Assembly: GCA_014801225.1 (NCBI GenBank)
Contig: JAAVEO010000015.1
Span: forward strand, 1 to 64,000
Reading direction: 5' to 3'
Origin: Bacteroides sp.
GTDB taxonomy: Bacteria; Bacteroidota; Bacteroidia; Bacteroidales; Muribaculaceae
Length of the DNA stretch: 64,000 nt
Position 1 is the first letter of the stretch. Each line of letters starts with the position of its first letter. This document shows positions 42,952 through 51,432 of this stretch, piece by piece. The notes under the pieces are model-generated. The model was not told the origin of the DNA. It did not search any database and worked only from the letters and a program-made list of their open reading frames with translations. A program made the translations under genes and the position numbers.

Positions 42952-44367
42952 ATGCCGAAAGTTATTAATAAGAAAATTGCCGTTGCGCGCATTTTCAATG
43001 ATCTCATCAAAGCCGACCGCATTGTGGATACGGGGGAGATGGATTTCTGGGCAAAGGTGTGTGAAAACTATAATATCGACCGTGAAAGCCGTATAAAGGC
43101 GCGTGATGTATCTTTCGCCGAGGCTCTGGCTTTTTGCGCTGCCAACCGTACAGGCCTCCGAGAGGACCTTCTCGGTGATTGTAAGGCCATGACCGTGAGT
43201 GATGGATTCTGTGCTCATTCAGAGGCTCTCCTCATGATTGCCCTTATCACAATGCTTGATCCTGCGACTCCTTTCAAAGGGGAGGTGTTTTCTATTCCAA
43301 GGTCGAGTTTCGATATTGATATCTCTACAGCTCTTTATGTAGAGGATAAATATGATGAAGGCTGCAACACCGAGATTCTCGCAAAGTATCGGTCAATATT
43401 CAAGGAGTTTCAGTTGGCCGGATTCCACTTCGTCTATATTCCCAAGATAATCGACCATTATCAGAGCACCGACCCGGCTCTCTTCAAGGATATCCTCTCA
43501 TTCCTCGCTCCCTCTATAAGTGAGTCGGGGCTTGAGAATATCTATGCCTCTCTTATGAATATGTCCACAGGCACTTTCTGCAAAGATCTCCTCTGCAATA
43601 AATGTGGCATAACCGAACTTCGCAACACAACTCCCTCTCTCTTCATAAAGATAGGTAACAGTTATGTCGGTGAGGATCAGTATGCCAACTACCTCAAAAT
43701 AGATGTGGAGGGTGATATCCTCCTCACGGTGCAGACCTTTCTCGATCTTTTCACGGATATGCTCAGCAGTGATATATATGTGGTAAACACTTCGGAGGAA
43801 CGTGACAATCAATTCCATTTCCACGGCTTCTATAAGCAACTTCTTGATATTTTCCTTATCCAGAAAAATATCAGAAGTACGGTATTGCTGGATCCATATA
43901 AGTCGAAGATTATATTTCCTGATGCAGATTTAAACCTTGGTGATGTCAATCGTCGCGAAAGAGCGCTTTACGTGCTCCTTCTTTGCTATGGCGAGGAAGG
44001 TGTGAATTTCAATAAGCCCAAGAGCCTCAAAGATATGGAGGAGTATGACCGAAGAATGCAGGAGATTCGATGTCGCTACCGTGATATTTATGATATGTTC
44101 GGTGGTGATGCAGAGGAGGCTCCCGATATTACCGTAGCTGAGACTCGTCGTCCTATTTTTAGTCGTCTTAACAAGGCTCTCAGTAATCAAGAATTCTCCC
44201 GACTTTATAATCAGAAAGACTACAACTTTATCAAATCAAAGAACGGAACATATTCGATACATCTCGATCCCGACCTTATTTTCGTTGAGGGGCGTGATAA
44301 TAAACCTAAGGTTCCGCTTAAAGATTCGCGCCTTTATGCAAAATGGTGTGAAGGTAAGAAGAAATAA
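42952..44367 (+). CDS. TerB-domain protein with a large C-terminal region
   Basis: The first ~110 residues resemble the helical TerB domain: RIFNDLIKADRIVDTGEMDFW, an acidic AD-x-x-VD-x-GE pattern, then SDGFCAHSEALLMIALITML. TerB binds metals and interacts with TerC or TerD in other systems. The remaining 360 residues have no match I recognise. They include LQNYL-like repeats, a conserved-looking DPYKSKIIFPDADLN and a C-terminal RLYNQKDYNFIKSKNGTYSIHLDPDLIFV. Its place at the end of the cluster suggests it senses or delivers the stress signal. The TerB call is moderate. Confidence 0.72.
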   Translation: MPKVINKKIAVARIFNDLIKADRIVDTGEMDFWAKVCENYNIDRESRIKARDVSFAEALAFCAANRTGLREDLLGDCKAMTVSDGFCAHSEALLMIALITMLDPATPFKGEVFSIPRSSFDIDISTALYVEDKYDEGCNTEILAKYRSIFKEFQLAGFHFVYIPKIIDHYQSTDPALFKDILSFLAPSISESGLENIYASLMNMSTGTFCKDLLCNKCGITELRNTTPSLFIKIGNSYVGEDQYANYLKIDVEGDILLTVQTFLDLFTDMLSSDIYVVNTSEERDNQFHFHGFYKQLLDIFLIQKNIRSTVLLDPYKSKIIFPDADLNLGDVNRRERALYVLLLCYGEEGVNFNKPKSLKDMEEYDRRMQEIRCRYRDIYDMFGGDAEEAPDITVAETRRPIFSRLNKALSNQEFSRLYNQKDYNFIKSKNGTYSIHLDPDLIFVEGRDNKPKVPLKDSRLYAKWCEGKKK

Positions 44368-44389
44368 AAGAACTAAAAATTATAAAATT

Positions 44390-44548
44390 ATGAAAATACC
44401 CGGAGTTAGTTTCTCGCTCAATAGAGCGCTCGGAATCACCAAAGCAAAGCAGAATTTCGCTCGCAAGACAGGTATCCCCACTACCAAAGCCGGTCTGGAA
44501 CGCAAGATCGGCAAGATGGTAATCAACGCCATCATAGGTAAGAAATAA
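44390..44548 (+). CDS. 52-residue basic protein at the end of the Ter cluster
   Basis: This small gene starts at 44390, 22 bases after the TerB gene. An earlier in-frame start would overlap that gene. The product (MKIPGVSFSLNRALGITKAK onward) is highly basic with many Lys/Arg. It contains the segment KTGIPTTKAGLERKIGK and ends in a short hydrophobic VINAIIGKK. It has no signal peptide. The composition fits a nucleic-acid or ribosome ligand, or a membrane-active peptide. I do not know its function. The terminator hairpin overlaps its stop codon. Confidence 0.65.
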   Translation: MKIPGVSFSLNRALGITKAKQNFARKTGIPTTKAGLERKIGKMVINAIIGKK

Positions 44549-44590
44549 GCACAAGGGGGCCCGGCTTCAAGCCGGGCCCCTTGTGCTTAT
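44545..44590 (+). terminator. Terminator of the Ter cluster
   Basis: A ~22-bp stem centred near 44567 pairs GCACAAGGGGGCCCGGCTT with AAGCCGGGCCCCTTGTGC, with one bulged G. It includes the stop codon of the 52-residue protein. The T-tail is weak, but the stem is very GC-rich. Confidence 0.8.
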
Positions 44591-44646
44591 ACGGTCAATC
44601 TCTAATCGGTATCTATTGTGAGTCGTTTTGGATTCATCCTCTTCGA

Positions 44647-45576
44647 TCAATCCCCGATCATAGCTATGGCGCTATGATATTTCGCCATATTGGAAGCCTT
44701 CTTGATTTGCTTCCATGCTTTACGCCCGATCTCCTCCTCTGTATATTCCCAGAAGGGAGCGAGCTTGGATAGTATCTGATGATCTCCGCAGAGGGTATCC
44801 TCATAATGGCGCATCAATACTCTATGGAAGCGAAGCATCTCTTCAAGACGTTTCTTTTTGTTCCATTCCTCTCCGGCGGCTATCTCTGCTGCTAAAGAGG
44901 GGCGTCCCAATAAGCCTCGGCCAATCATGATTCCCGATACTTCCGGGAATCTCTCAAGCACTCGTGCCGCATCCTCCGGAGTCTTTATTTCTCCATTGAA
45001 TACTATCGGATTGCGGCTCTCTCCGGTAATCGCCTTCATCTGCTCAAGATTCAATTCTCCGCCATATTGCTGTTTTGCCACACGAGGATGCACTGCGATA
45101 TGGGTAAGATTCAATTCATTGAGGACAGGTATAAGCCCTTTCCATTCCTCCGGATCGGAGAATCCCAAACGCATCTTTACAGAAAACTCAATATCAGGAT
45201 TTTCCGTAACAATCTTCTTTACCGCCTCATGGCATTTCTCGTTGGCCACTGTGGCCGCTCCGCGTCCTTTGGAGGTCTGAAGAGGGAACGGGCATCCCAT
45301 ATTTATATCAAGGCGCGTAGCTCCCTCCTCCTTCATCTTGGCCACCAATGCTGAAAGTTCCTCCTCATCACGGAAGATAAGCTGCGCGATAGCCGGAGTT
45401 GCTTCAGCCAATTCTCCGAAGGTGTCGCGCAAATCCCTTTGGCGTACCTCCCCTCTTTCAAGACGGATAAACGGAGTGTAATAATAATCCGTTCCTCTAT
45501 ATCGTGATGCATGGAAATGACGGTAAGCCGCATCGGTATGCCCCTGCACAGGAGCGAAATGTATCTTTTTGTCCAT
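44647..45576 (-). CDS. dus: tRNA-dihydrouridine synthase
   Basis: Dus enzymes reduce uridine to dihydrouridine in tRNA using FMN and NADPH. I start at 45576 (MDKKIHFAPVQGHTD, 309 residues), because the -7 box at 45618-45611 would put the transcript start close to the earlier in-frame ATG at 45606. Family features are FAPVQGHTDAAYRHF, RLDINMGCPFPLQTSKGRGAA (catalytic Cys region), SVKMRLG, HPRVAKQQYGG and the FMN phosphate site GIMIGRGLLGRP. The exact target uridine is not predictable. It is divergent from fprA. Confidence 0.92.
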   Translation of the reverse strand: MDKKIHFAPVQGHTDAAYRHFHASRYRGTDYYYTPFIRLERGEVRQRDLRDTFGELAEATPAIAQLIFRDEEELSALVAKMKEEGATRLDINMGCPFPLQTSKGRGAATVANEKCHEAVKKIVTENPDIEFSVKMRLGFSDPEEWKGLIPVLNELNLTHIAVHPRVAKQQYGGELNLEQMKAITGESRNPIVFNGEIKTPEDAARVLERFPEVSGIMIGRGLLGRPSLAAEIAAGEEWNKKKRLEEMLRFHRVLMRHYEDTLCGDHQILSKLAPFWEYTEEEIGRKAWKQIKKASNMAKYHSAIAMIGD

Positions 45577-45610
45577 ATTGTTTTCTTTGAGCATGTCGGT
45601 TTTCACTCTG

Positions 45611-45678
45611 CAAAATTACTCTTTTTACGCCGACTCTTGAAATTTGTTTCCGCCTTTCCCGCTTTTTTTCTAATTTTG
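45611..45678. promoter_or_regulatory. Back-to-back promoters of dus and fprA
   Basis: Minus strand: TTTC (45642-45639), a 20-base spacer and TAATTTTG (45618-45611) serve dus. Plus strand: TTTC (45647-45650), a 20-base spacer and TAATTTTG (45671-45678) serve fprA. The two -33 boxes lie only four bases apart, so polymerase binding at one may affect the other. Confidence 0.7.
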
Positions 45679-45773
45679 CAGTGGATTTCCTCTCCTCTTT
45701 GTGTTCCGGAGTCATAACCGGACCGCTCTGAAATCAAGGTTAGATACTTAGAAAGTAAAAGACTACAAAAGAA

Positions 45774-46967
45774 ATGAATTTCCACGAAATCATTCCCGGT
45801 GTGTACTACGTCGGTGTTAACGACCGTGTGACAACACGCTTCGAAGGCCTCTGGCCTCTTCCTTATGGAGTAAGCTACAACTCTTACATTGTCAAAGGCA
45901 GCGAGAAAATCGCCCTTGTTGATACCGTTGAAATCGGCGGCGCACGCGATTTCTTCAGCCATATCGACGCCGCTACAGGGGGTGTGGCTCCCGACTATCT
46001 GATCGTAAACCATATGGAGCCCGATCATTCCGGTTCTATACCTCTTATTCTCAAGGCTTTCCCCGGAATAAAGATAGTAGGCAACCGTCAGACCCTCGCT
46101 ATGGTGAAGGGATTTTATCATATTGACAATCCCGAAAATCTCCTTGAGATTGCCGATGGTAAAGAGCTCTCTCTCGGAGATAAGACTCTCCGTTTTCATC
46201 TCACTCCAATGGTGCATTGGCCCGAGACTATGATGACTTATCTTGTGGAGGATAAGGTGCTTTTCGCCGGCGATGCTTTCGGATGCTTCGGCACTCTCAA
46301 CGGGGCTGTACTCGATGAGAATATGGACACTGAGCGCTATTTCCCCGAGATGTATCGCTACTACTCCAATATCGTGGGAAAATACGGACGATTCGTGCTT
46401 GCTGCCTTTAAGAAGCTTGAAGGCGTTGAGCTCTCCTACGTATGCTCCACTCATGGTCCTGTATGGCATAAGGAGCTTGGGAAGGTCGTAGAGATATATC
46501 AGCGTCTCGCTTCCGGAGAATGGGAAGATGGAGTAGTGATTGTGTATGGTTCCATGTATGGCAATACTGCCGAGATGGCTGATATGATTGCAGGCGAACT
46601 CGCAAAGCGCGGTGTGAAGAAAATCGAGGTATTTAACGCCTCTTTTGCCGAAATGAGCGATATGATCTCCGCCGCTTTCCGTTACAAGGGTCTTATTGTA
46701 GGTGCACCCACATATTCCATGAGCCTTTTCCCTCCTGTGAAGACTTTCATGGATGCGATGGTCACTCGTGAGGTGAAGAATAAGGTGTTTGCCTCATTCA
46801 GCAGCTTCACATGGGCTTCTGCCGCCAATAAGGCATTGAGCGAATATGCCGATAAACTTGGTTGGGACCACGTGGCTACTCATGATATGAAGCAGAGCGC
46901 TGATGAGACTACGGCACAGGCTATCTCCGCTCTTGCCGATGCTTTTATGGAAGCTTACTCCAAGTGA
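45774..46967 (+). CDS. fprA: FprA-family A-type flavoprotein (flavodiiron protein)
   Basis: Flavodiiron proteins reduce O2 to water, and sometimes NO, in anaerobes. The 397-residue protein has an N-terminal metallo-beta-lactamase-fold diiron domain with the ligand motif NHMEPDHSGS (H-x-E-x-D-H) and FAGDAFGCFG. After residue ~250 comes a flavodoxin domain that binds FMN via VYGSMYGNTAEMA. Electrons usually come from rubredoxin or a related protein. No rubredoxin gene adjoins it here. Its TGA stop overlaps the ATG of a DNA-glycosylase-like gene by one base. Confidence 0.95.
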   Translation: MNFHEIIPGVYYVGVNDRVTTRFEGLWPLPYGVSYNSYIVKGSEKIALVDTVEIGGARDFFSHIDAATGGVAPDYLIVNHMEPDHSGSIPLILKAFPGIKIVGNRQTLAMVKGFYHIDNPENLLEIADGKELSLGDKTLRFHLTPMVHWPETMMTYLVEDKVLFAGDAFGCFGTLNGAVLDENMDTERYFPEMYRYYSNIVGKYGRFVLAAFKKLEGVELSYVCSTHGPVWHKELGKVVEIYQRLASGEWEDGVVIVYGSMYGNTAEMADMIAGELAKRGVKKIEVFNASFAEMSDMISAAFRYKGLIVGAPTYSMSLFPPVKTFMDAMVTREVKNKVFASFSSFTWASAANKALSEYADKLGWDHVATHDMKQSADETTAQAISALADAFMEAYSK

Positions 46968-47620
46968 TGGCGGAAGAGTCAGCTAAATCTAAGAGAAAGA
47001 TGAATCCTCCGGTGATAGCTTCTGCGGCTACACCGGAGGAGACTCATCCTCTTGAGCCTTTCTTTCCGGAGGGTGCGAAGGTGCTCATGTGCGGCACATT
47101 CCCGCCTCAGCGTTCCCGTTGGAGTATGGATTTTTATTATCCGAATTTCATCAATGATATGTGGCGGATATTCGGCCTTATTTATACCGGAGACCCCGCT
47201 GCTTTCGTGGATAAGGAACACTCCACCTTTTATCTTCCCGAAATAAAGGCTTTACTGACGGAAAAAGGTATTGCCCTTAATGACACGGGAAAGAATGTGG
47301 TGCGCACCATGGGGAATGCTTCGGATAAATTCCTGGATATAAAGGAGCATATCGATCTTGACGCCGCTCTCCGCGCGCTCCCTGAGTGTCATACTCTCGC
47401 GCTTACGGGGAAACTTGCGGCTGAAGTCGCTGCTGGAATCACCGGGTGTGCCCTCCCTAAGCAAGGAGAATACAGCGATTGCGAGTTTCCTCTTTCCGAT
47501 GGCTCTGTACGCTCTCTCAGAGTGTGGCGTATGCCCTCATCCTCGAGAGCTTATCCGATGAAACTTGAGAAGAAGGCCGAAGCTTATCGACGTATGCTTC
47601 TCGATGCCGGTGCGCTCTGA
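46967..47620 (+). CDS. Uracil-DNA glycosylase superfamily protein
   Basis: The 217-residue product matches the uracil-DNA glycosylase fold of the small-protein group. It has VLMCGTFPPQRSRWSMDFYYPNF near residue 38 (motif A, substrate loop) and a central GIALNDTGKNVVR. The end, RVWRMPSSSRAYPMKLEKK, takes the place of the usual motif B (HPS). It probably excises a deaminated base from DNA. The start ATG at 46967 lies inside the fprA stop (TGATG), so translation is coupled. The exact base specificity is uncertain. Confidence 0.8.
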   Translation: MAEESAKSKRKMNPPVIASAATPEETHPLEPFFPEGAKVLMCGTFPPQRSRWSMDFYYPNFINDMWRIFGLIYTGDPAAFVDKEHSTFYLPEIKALLTEKGIALNDTGKNVVRTMGNASDKFLDIKEHIDLDAALRALPECHTLALTGKLAAEVAAGITGCALPKQGEYSDCEFPLSDGSVRSLRVWRMPSSSRAYPMKLEKKAEAYRRMLLDAGAL

Positions 47621-47678
47621 TTTTTCAATCTCTCATCCCCCCTTTACGGTTTCCTTATGAGAACCGTGTCATTCCCTT

Positions 47679-48395
47679 ATGATTACCGATCTTATTACAC
47701 TCTCTCTTTTCGATGCAAGTCAATTTTTCAGTTGGTTTGTTGAAAACGCTAATTATCTCTTCGTGTTCATTTTCATGACCATAGAGAGTTCTTTTATTCC
47801 TTTCCCGTCGGAAGTGGTGGTGCCCCCCGCTGCATATCTTGCCTGCACCAATGCAGGAGCCGGTAGCGATATGAATGTATTCCTGGTAGTGGTGATGGCT
47901 ACTTTAGGAGCCCTATGTGGCGCATTTATCAATTATTTTCTGGCTCTCTGGATCGGTCGTCCGGTTGTCTATAAGTTTGCTGACAGTCGATTTGGCCATG
48001 CCTGCATGATTAATCGGGAGAAGGTGGTGAAGGCTGAGGAATATTTCGATCGTCATGGGGCTGTCTCCACTTTTGTAGGGCGCCTTATCCCCGCTATTCG
48101 TCAGCTTATCTCTATCCCTGCCGGTATATCCCGCATGAATATCGGTACTTTCGCCATTTTTACGTCTCTCGGAGCTCTAATCTGGAATTCTGTGCTTGCT
48201 GCTTTGGGATGGTGGCTGTCGCTTCATGTCTCTTATGACGATCTTTTCCAGAAAGTGGAGGAATACAACCGTTATCTCACATGGGCCGGTTATGGCATTG
48301 CCTTCGTGGCTATTCTCTTTATTCTTTGGAATGCCTTCAAACCGAAGCATAAGAAATCAACGCCTGACCCCAACGAGGGAGATAAGAATATTTAA
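47679..48395 (+). CDS. DedA-family membrane protein
   Basis: DedA (SNARE-associated/VTT) proteins are inner-membrane proteins now linked to lipid-carrier flipping and membrane homeostasis. The 238-residue sequence has about five hydrophobic segments. It has the family signatures ESSFIPFPSEVVVPPAAYLA near residue 36 and FVGRLIPAIRQLISIPAGISRMN with the conserved Arg. It ends in a basic cytosolic tail. It lies 58 bases after the glycosylase-like gene and 34 bases before rpe, and could share their transcript. Confidence 0.92.
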   Translation: MITDLITLSLFDASQFFSWFVENANYLFVFIFMTIESSFIPFPSEVVVPPAAYLACTNAGAGSDMNVFLVVVMATLGALCGAFINYFLALWIGRPVVYKFADSRFGHACMINREKVVKAEEYFDRHGAVSTFVGRLIPAIRQLISIPAGISRMNIGTFAIFTSLGALIWNSVLAALGWWLSLHVSYDDLFQKVEEYNRYLTWAGYGIAFVAILFILWNAFKPKHKKSTPDPNEGDKNI

Positions 48396-48429
48396 AATTT
48401 GACCTTACCTTTTACCTATATACCTGACC

Positions 48430-49074
48430 ATGAAAGTATCACCTTCACTTCTTTCGGCTAATTTCGCCGATCTCGCTCCGGCCTTGGAAATGATAAATTC
48501 CTCCGAGGCCGATTATCTTCATCTGGATGTGATGGACGGGGTGTTTGTTCCCAACATCAGTTTCGGATTTCCCGTGATTAAGGCTGTCTCAAAAGTCTGC
48601 ACCAAGCCGCTGGATGTTCATCTCATGATTGTGCAACCCCAGAATTGGATCTCTCAGGTACGTGATTGCGGGGCTGAGTTTATGTGTTTCCATCTGGAAG
48701 CGTGCACCCATATCCATCGTACTGTTCAAGCCATCCGTCAGGCCGGAATGAAGCCGGGTATCTCCATTTGTCCCGCCACTCCCGTCTCTCTTCTTGAGGA
48801 TATTATCGAGGATGTCGACCAGGTATTGGTGATGTCCGTGAACCCCGGTTTTGGAGGCCAGAAATTCATTGATTCTTCTGTGAAGAAGGTGCGTCAACTG
48901 CGTGAGATGATTGATTCCTCCGCTTCCTCAGCGATTATCGAGGTAGACGGTGGTGTCAACGAGCAGACGGGCTCCATTCTTGCTGAAGCCGGTGCCGATA
49001 TGGTGGTGGCCGGCAATTTCGTCTTTACGGCACCCGATCCCTTGGTAGCCATACGATCCCTTCGTGCCCTCTGA
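48430..49074 (+). CDS. rpe: Ribulose-phosphate 3-epimerase
   Basis: Rpe interconverts ribulose-5-phosphate and xylulose-5-phosphate in the pentose phosphate pathway. The 214-residue TIM-barrel protein shows PSLLSANFADL, the metal/catalytic DYLHLDVMDGVFVPNISFG, PLDVHLMIVQP, LVMSVNPGFGGQKF and VDGGVNEQT. All active-site residues expected for the family are present. The length is typical. A terminator follows 29 bases after the stop. Confidence 0.97.
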   Translation: MKVSPSLLSANFADLAPALEMINSSEADYLHLDVMDGVFVPNISFGFPVIKAVSKVCTKPLDVHLMIVQPQNWISQVRDCGAEFMCFHLEACTHIHRTVQAIRQAGMKPGISICPATPVSLLEDIIEDVDQVLVMSVNPGFGGQKFIDSSVKKVRQLREMIDSSASSAIIEVDGGVNEQTGSILAEAGADMVVAGNFVFTAPDPLVAIRSLRAL

Positions 49075-49103
49075 TATAATATTTTCAATCCTTCAATAGA
49101 ATT

Positions 49104-49140
49104 AAGGCCCTGCAGTTTCTAATTTGCAGGGCCTTCCTTC
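49104..49140. terminator. Terminator between rpe and ligA
   Basis: Bases 49104-49114 pair with 49125-49135 (11 bp, 10-base loop), followed by CCTTCATTTTATT. The stem is symmetric enough to serve the convergent ligA as well. Confidence 0.75.
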
Positions 49141-49193
49141 ATTTTATTCTCGTGTCTTTCGGTTAATTCCAATAATCTTCTCCAATCTTGAGC

Positions 49194-51203
49194 TTATTCC
49201 AATAATTTCAGGAATTCCTCTTCTGAGATCATCGGAATACCAAGGGATTCACATTTCTCTTTCTTGGCGGGTCCCATATTCTCCCCTGCGAGTACGAAGC
49301 TTGTCTTCTTTGAAATGCTACCGGAATTCTTACCTCCCTCACGCTCAATGATCTCTTTATATTCATCACGGCTATGATGAGCGAATGTGCCTGAAATTAC
49401 GATAATCTTTCCTGTGAGTGCTTCCCCGGCGGGCGCCATCTTGTCATCGGAAAGCTGCATCTGCACACCGGCTGCAGAGAGACGCTCTATATTATCCATG
49501 CTCACCGGGTCGCGCAAGTAGTCATAGATGGCCTGAGCAATGATAGGGCCGACATCGGGAACCGCCGTAAGCTCCTCCACACTCATGGCTCTCATTCGCT
49601 CCATGCTCTTCACGGCTTTTGCCAGACGCTTGGCCGTGGTCTCTCCTACATTCGGAATTGAGAGGGCGTATACTACCCGCTCGAAGGGAACGCTCTTGGA
49701 TGCTTCGATACCGCTAAGGATTCTTTGTGCTGTTTTCTCTCCGATTCTCTCGATTCCTGAGAGCTTTTCCATATTGAGATCATAAAGATCGGCTATGCGC
49801 TCCACGAGCCCTTTGTCGAAAAGCAACTCGGCTGTCTCTTCCCCGATTCCGTCGATATCCATCATGCGACGGGCACAGAAGTGCTCTATCTTACCGGTGA
49901 TCTGCGGGCGGCAACCATAATGATTGGGACAGCACCAGGCCGCTTCTCCGAAGATACGCCGTAGTGGAGTGCCACATACCGGACATTCCTCTACAAACCG
50001 GATTTTCTCAGCATCGGGATGACGGCGGGAGGTATCCACTCCTGTGATTTTGGGTATAATCTCACCTCCTTTTTCCACATAAAGCCAGTCGCCGGCGTGG
50101 ATATCCAATTCTTGAATAATATCATCATTGTGTAAGGATGCCCGCTTCACGATTGTTCCGCTTAGAAGCACCGGCTCAAGATTGGCCACAGGAGTGACGA
50201 TACCCATTCTTCCTGTCTCGAACGACACAAAACGTAATTCCGTACATGCACGTTCGGGATTGAATTTATATGCGATAGCCCAGCGGGGAGATTTTGCCGT
50301 ATACCCTAAATTCAACTGCTGTCGTAGAGAATCCACTTTGAATACCAGTCCATCCGTAGCCACAGGAAGATGGCGTCTGCCTTCATCCCAACGCTCTATA
50401 AACCCGTTTACCTCCTCAAGCGTATGGAGGCGCTCCATCTCTGTCGAAACTTTGAATCCCCATTCTGCCGCTTTACGCATATTTTCGAAATGGCTGTCGG
50501 AAGGGAGATTATCGGCGAGAAGATAATAGAAGCGGGCATCCAGATGACGCCGGGCCACTTCCCTCGGATCCTGCATCTTGAGTGTGCCTGATGCGGCATT
50601 GCGCGGATTGGCGAAAAGTGGTTCCTCGTTGTAGGCTCGTTCGGCATTGAGTTTCTCAAATACTTCCCAAGGCATGAGTATCTCTCCGCGGATCTCAAAT
50701 TCCTCCGGCCAATCGCCTGGGACGAGTTGTAGGGGAATACTGCGTATTGTCTTGACATTGGCAGTAACATCATCACCTTGTGTTCCGTCCCCACGTGTCA
50801 CGGCTCTTACCATACGTCCTCCCACATATGTGATTGATATGGAGGTACCATCGAATTTTAATTCGGATGTTATAGTGAATTCTTCACCGCCCAAAGTCTT
50901 CCTGACGCGTTCAAACCATTCATCTACCTCTTCAATGCTGTAGGAATTGGAAAGAGACATCATAGGGCGGGAATGTACTACATGTTCGAATCCTTTCGTG
51001 AGGTCGCTCCCCACTCGCTGAGTGGGAGAGAGGGGGTCATGATGTTCGGGATACTGCTTTTCAAGCTGTTCCAGTTCCTTGAGAAGCATATCAAATTCCT
51101 TATCGCCTATTTCCGGAGAATTATTTACATAATAAGCTCGGTTATGACGGTTGATTTCATCGCGGAGGAGAAGTATTCTTTTGAGTGCGTCCTTACTATC
51201 CAT
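49194..51203 (-). CDS. ligA: NAD-dependent DNA ligase
   Basis: LigA seals nicks in duplex DNA during replication and repair, using NAD+. The 669-residue protein has all expected domains. The Ia domain (YYVNNSPEIGDKEFDMLL) comes first, then the nucleotidyltransferase with ELKFDGTSISITY carrying the adenylated Lys. The OB fold, a C4 zinc finger (CPVCGTPL and CCPNHYGC), helix-hairpin-helix repeats and a C-terminal BRCT domain (GKIIVISGTF to the end) follow. A consensus -7 box sits 35 bases upstream. Confidence 0.98.
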   Translation of the reverse strand: MDSKDALKRILLLRDEINRHNRAYYVNNSPEIGDKEFDMLLKELEQLEKQYPEHHDPLSPTQRVGSDLTKGFEHVVHSRPMMSLSNSYSIEEVDEWFERVRKTLGGEEFTITSELKFDGTSISITYVGGRMVRAVTRGDGTQGDDVTANVKTIRSIPLQLVPGDWPEEFEIRGEILMPWEVFEKLNAERAYNEEPLFANPRNAASGTLKMQDPREVARRHLDARFYYLLADNLPSDSHFENMRKAAEWGFKVSTEMERLHTLEEVNGFIERWDEGRRHLPVATDGLVFKVDSLRQQLNLGYTAKSPRWAIAYKFNPERACTELRFVSFETGRMGIVTPVANLEPVLLSGTIVKRASLHNDDIIQELDIHAGDWLYVEKGGEIIPKITGVDTSRRHPDAEKIRFVEECPVCGTPLRRIFGEAAWCCPNHYGCRPQITGKIEHFCARRMMDIDGIGEETAELLFDKGLVERIADLYDLNMEKLSGIERIGEKTAQRILSGIEASKSVPFERVVYALSIPNVGETTAKRLAKAVKSMERMRAMSVEELTAVPDVGPIIAQAIYDYLRDPVSMDNIERLSAAGVQMQLSDDKMAPAGEALTGKIIVISGTFAHHSRDEYKEIIEREGGKNSGSISKKTSFVLAGENMGPAKKEKCESLGIPMISEEEFLKLLE

Positions 51204-51237
51204 GAATTTCTTATATTCTGATTATTGAAATCTTCCA

Positions 51238-51269
51238 CAAAGATAAGACATTTATTCCGCTTGATGAAA
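51238..51269 (-). promoter_or_regulatory. Promoter of ligA
   Basis: On the minus strand TTTC, a 20-base spacer and TATCTTTG (51245-51238) fit the TTTG/TAnnTTTG pattern with one mismatch. The leader would be about 30 bases. Confidence 0.6.
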
Positions 51270-51289
51270 CATTTTGCACAGCTTGATGG

Positions 51290-51346
51290 AAGATTTAAAA
51301 AAGATGTTGCCCAAAGTTATCTGCATTACGAGATAACTTCGGGCAA
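51290..51346 (-). terminator. Terminator of the secreted HAF-repeat gene
   Basis: Bases 51305-51321 pair with 51330-51346 (17 bp, one mismatch, 8-base loop). Read on the minus strand, the T-rich ATCTTTTTTA follows the stem. Confidence 0.85.
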
Positions 51347-51432
51347 CTCCAATAATATCTGTTATTCTGTCGTAGTCTATAAACGAAGAAATATGATGTA
51401 TAATTCAAGGATTTATAAAGAAGTCCATTCGC

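Noticed and set aside
32967-44548. Classical tellurite-resistance operon terZABCDEF
   Set aside because: There is no terC and no terA in the run. The presence of VWA, PP2C, kinase and helicase genes points to the broader Ter signalling type instead.
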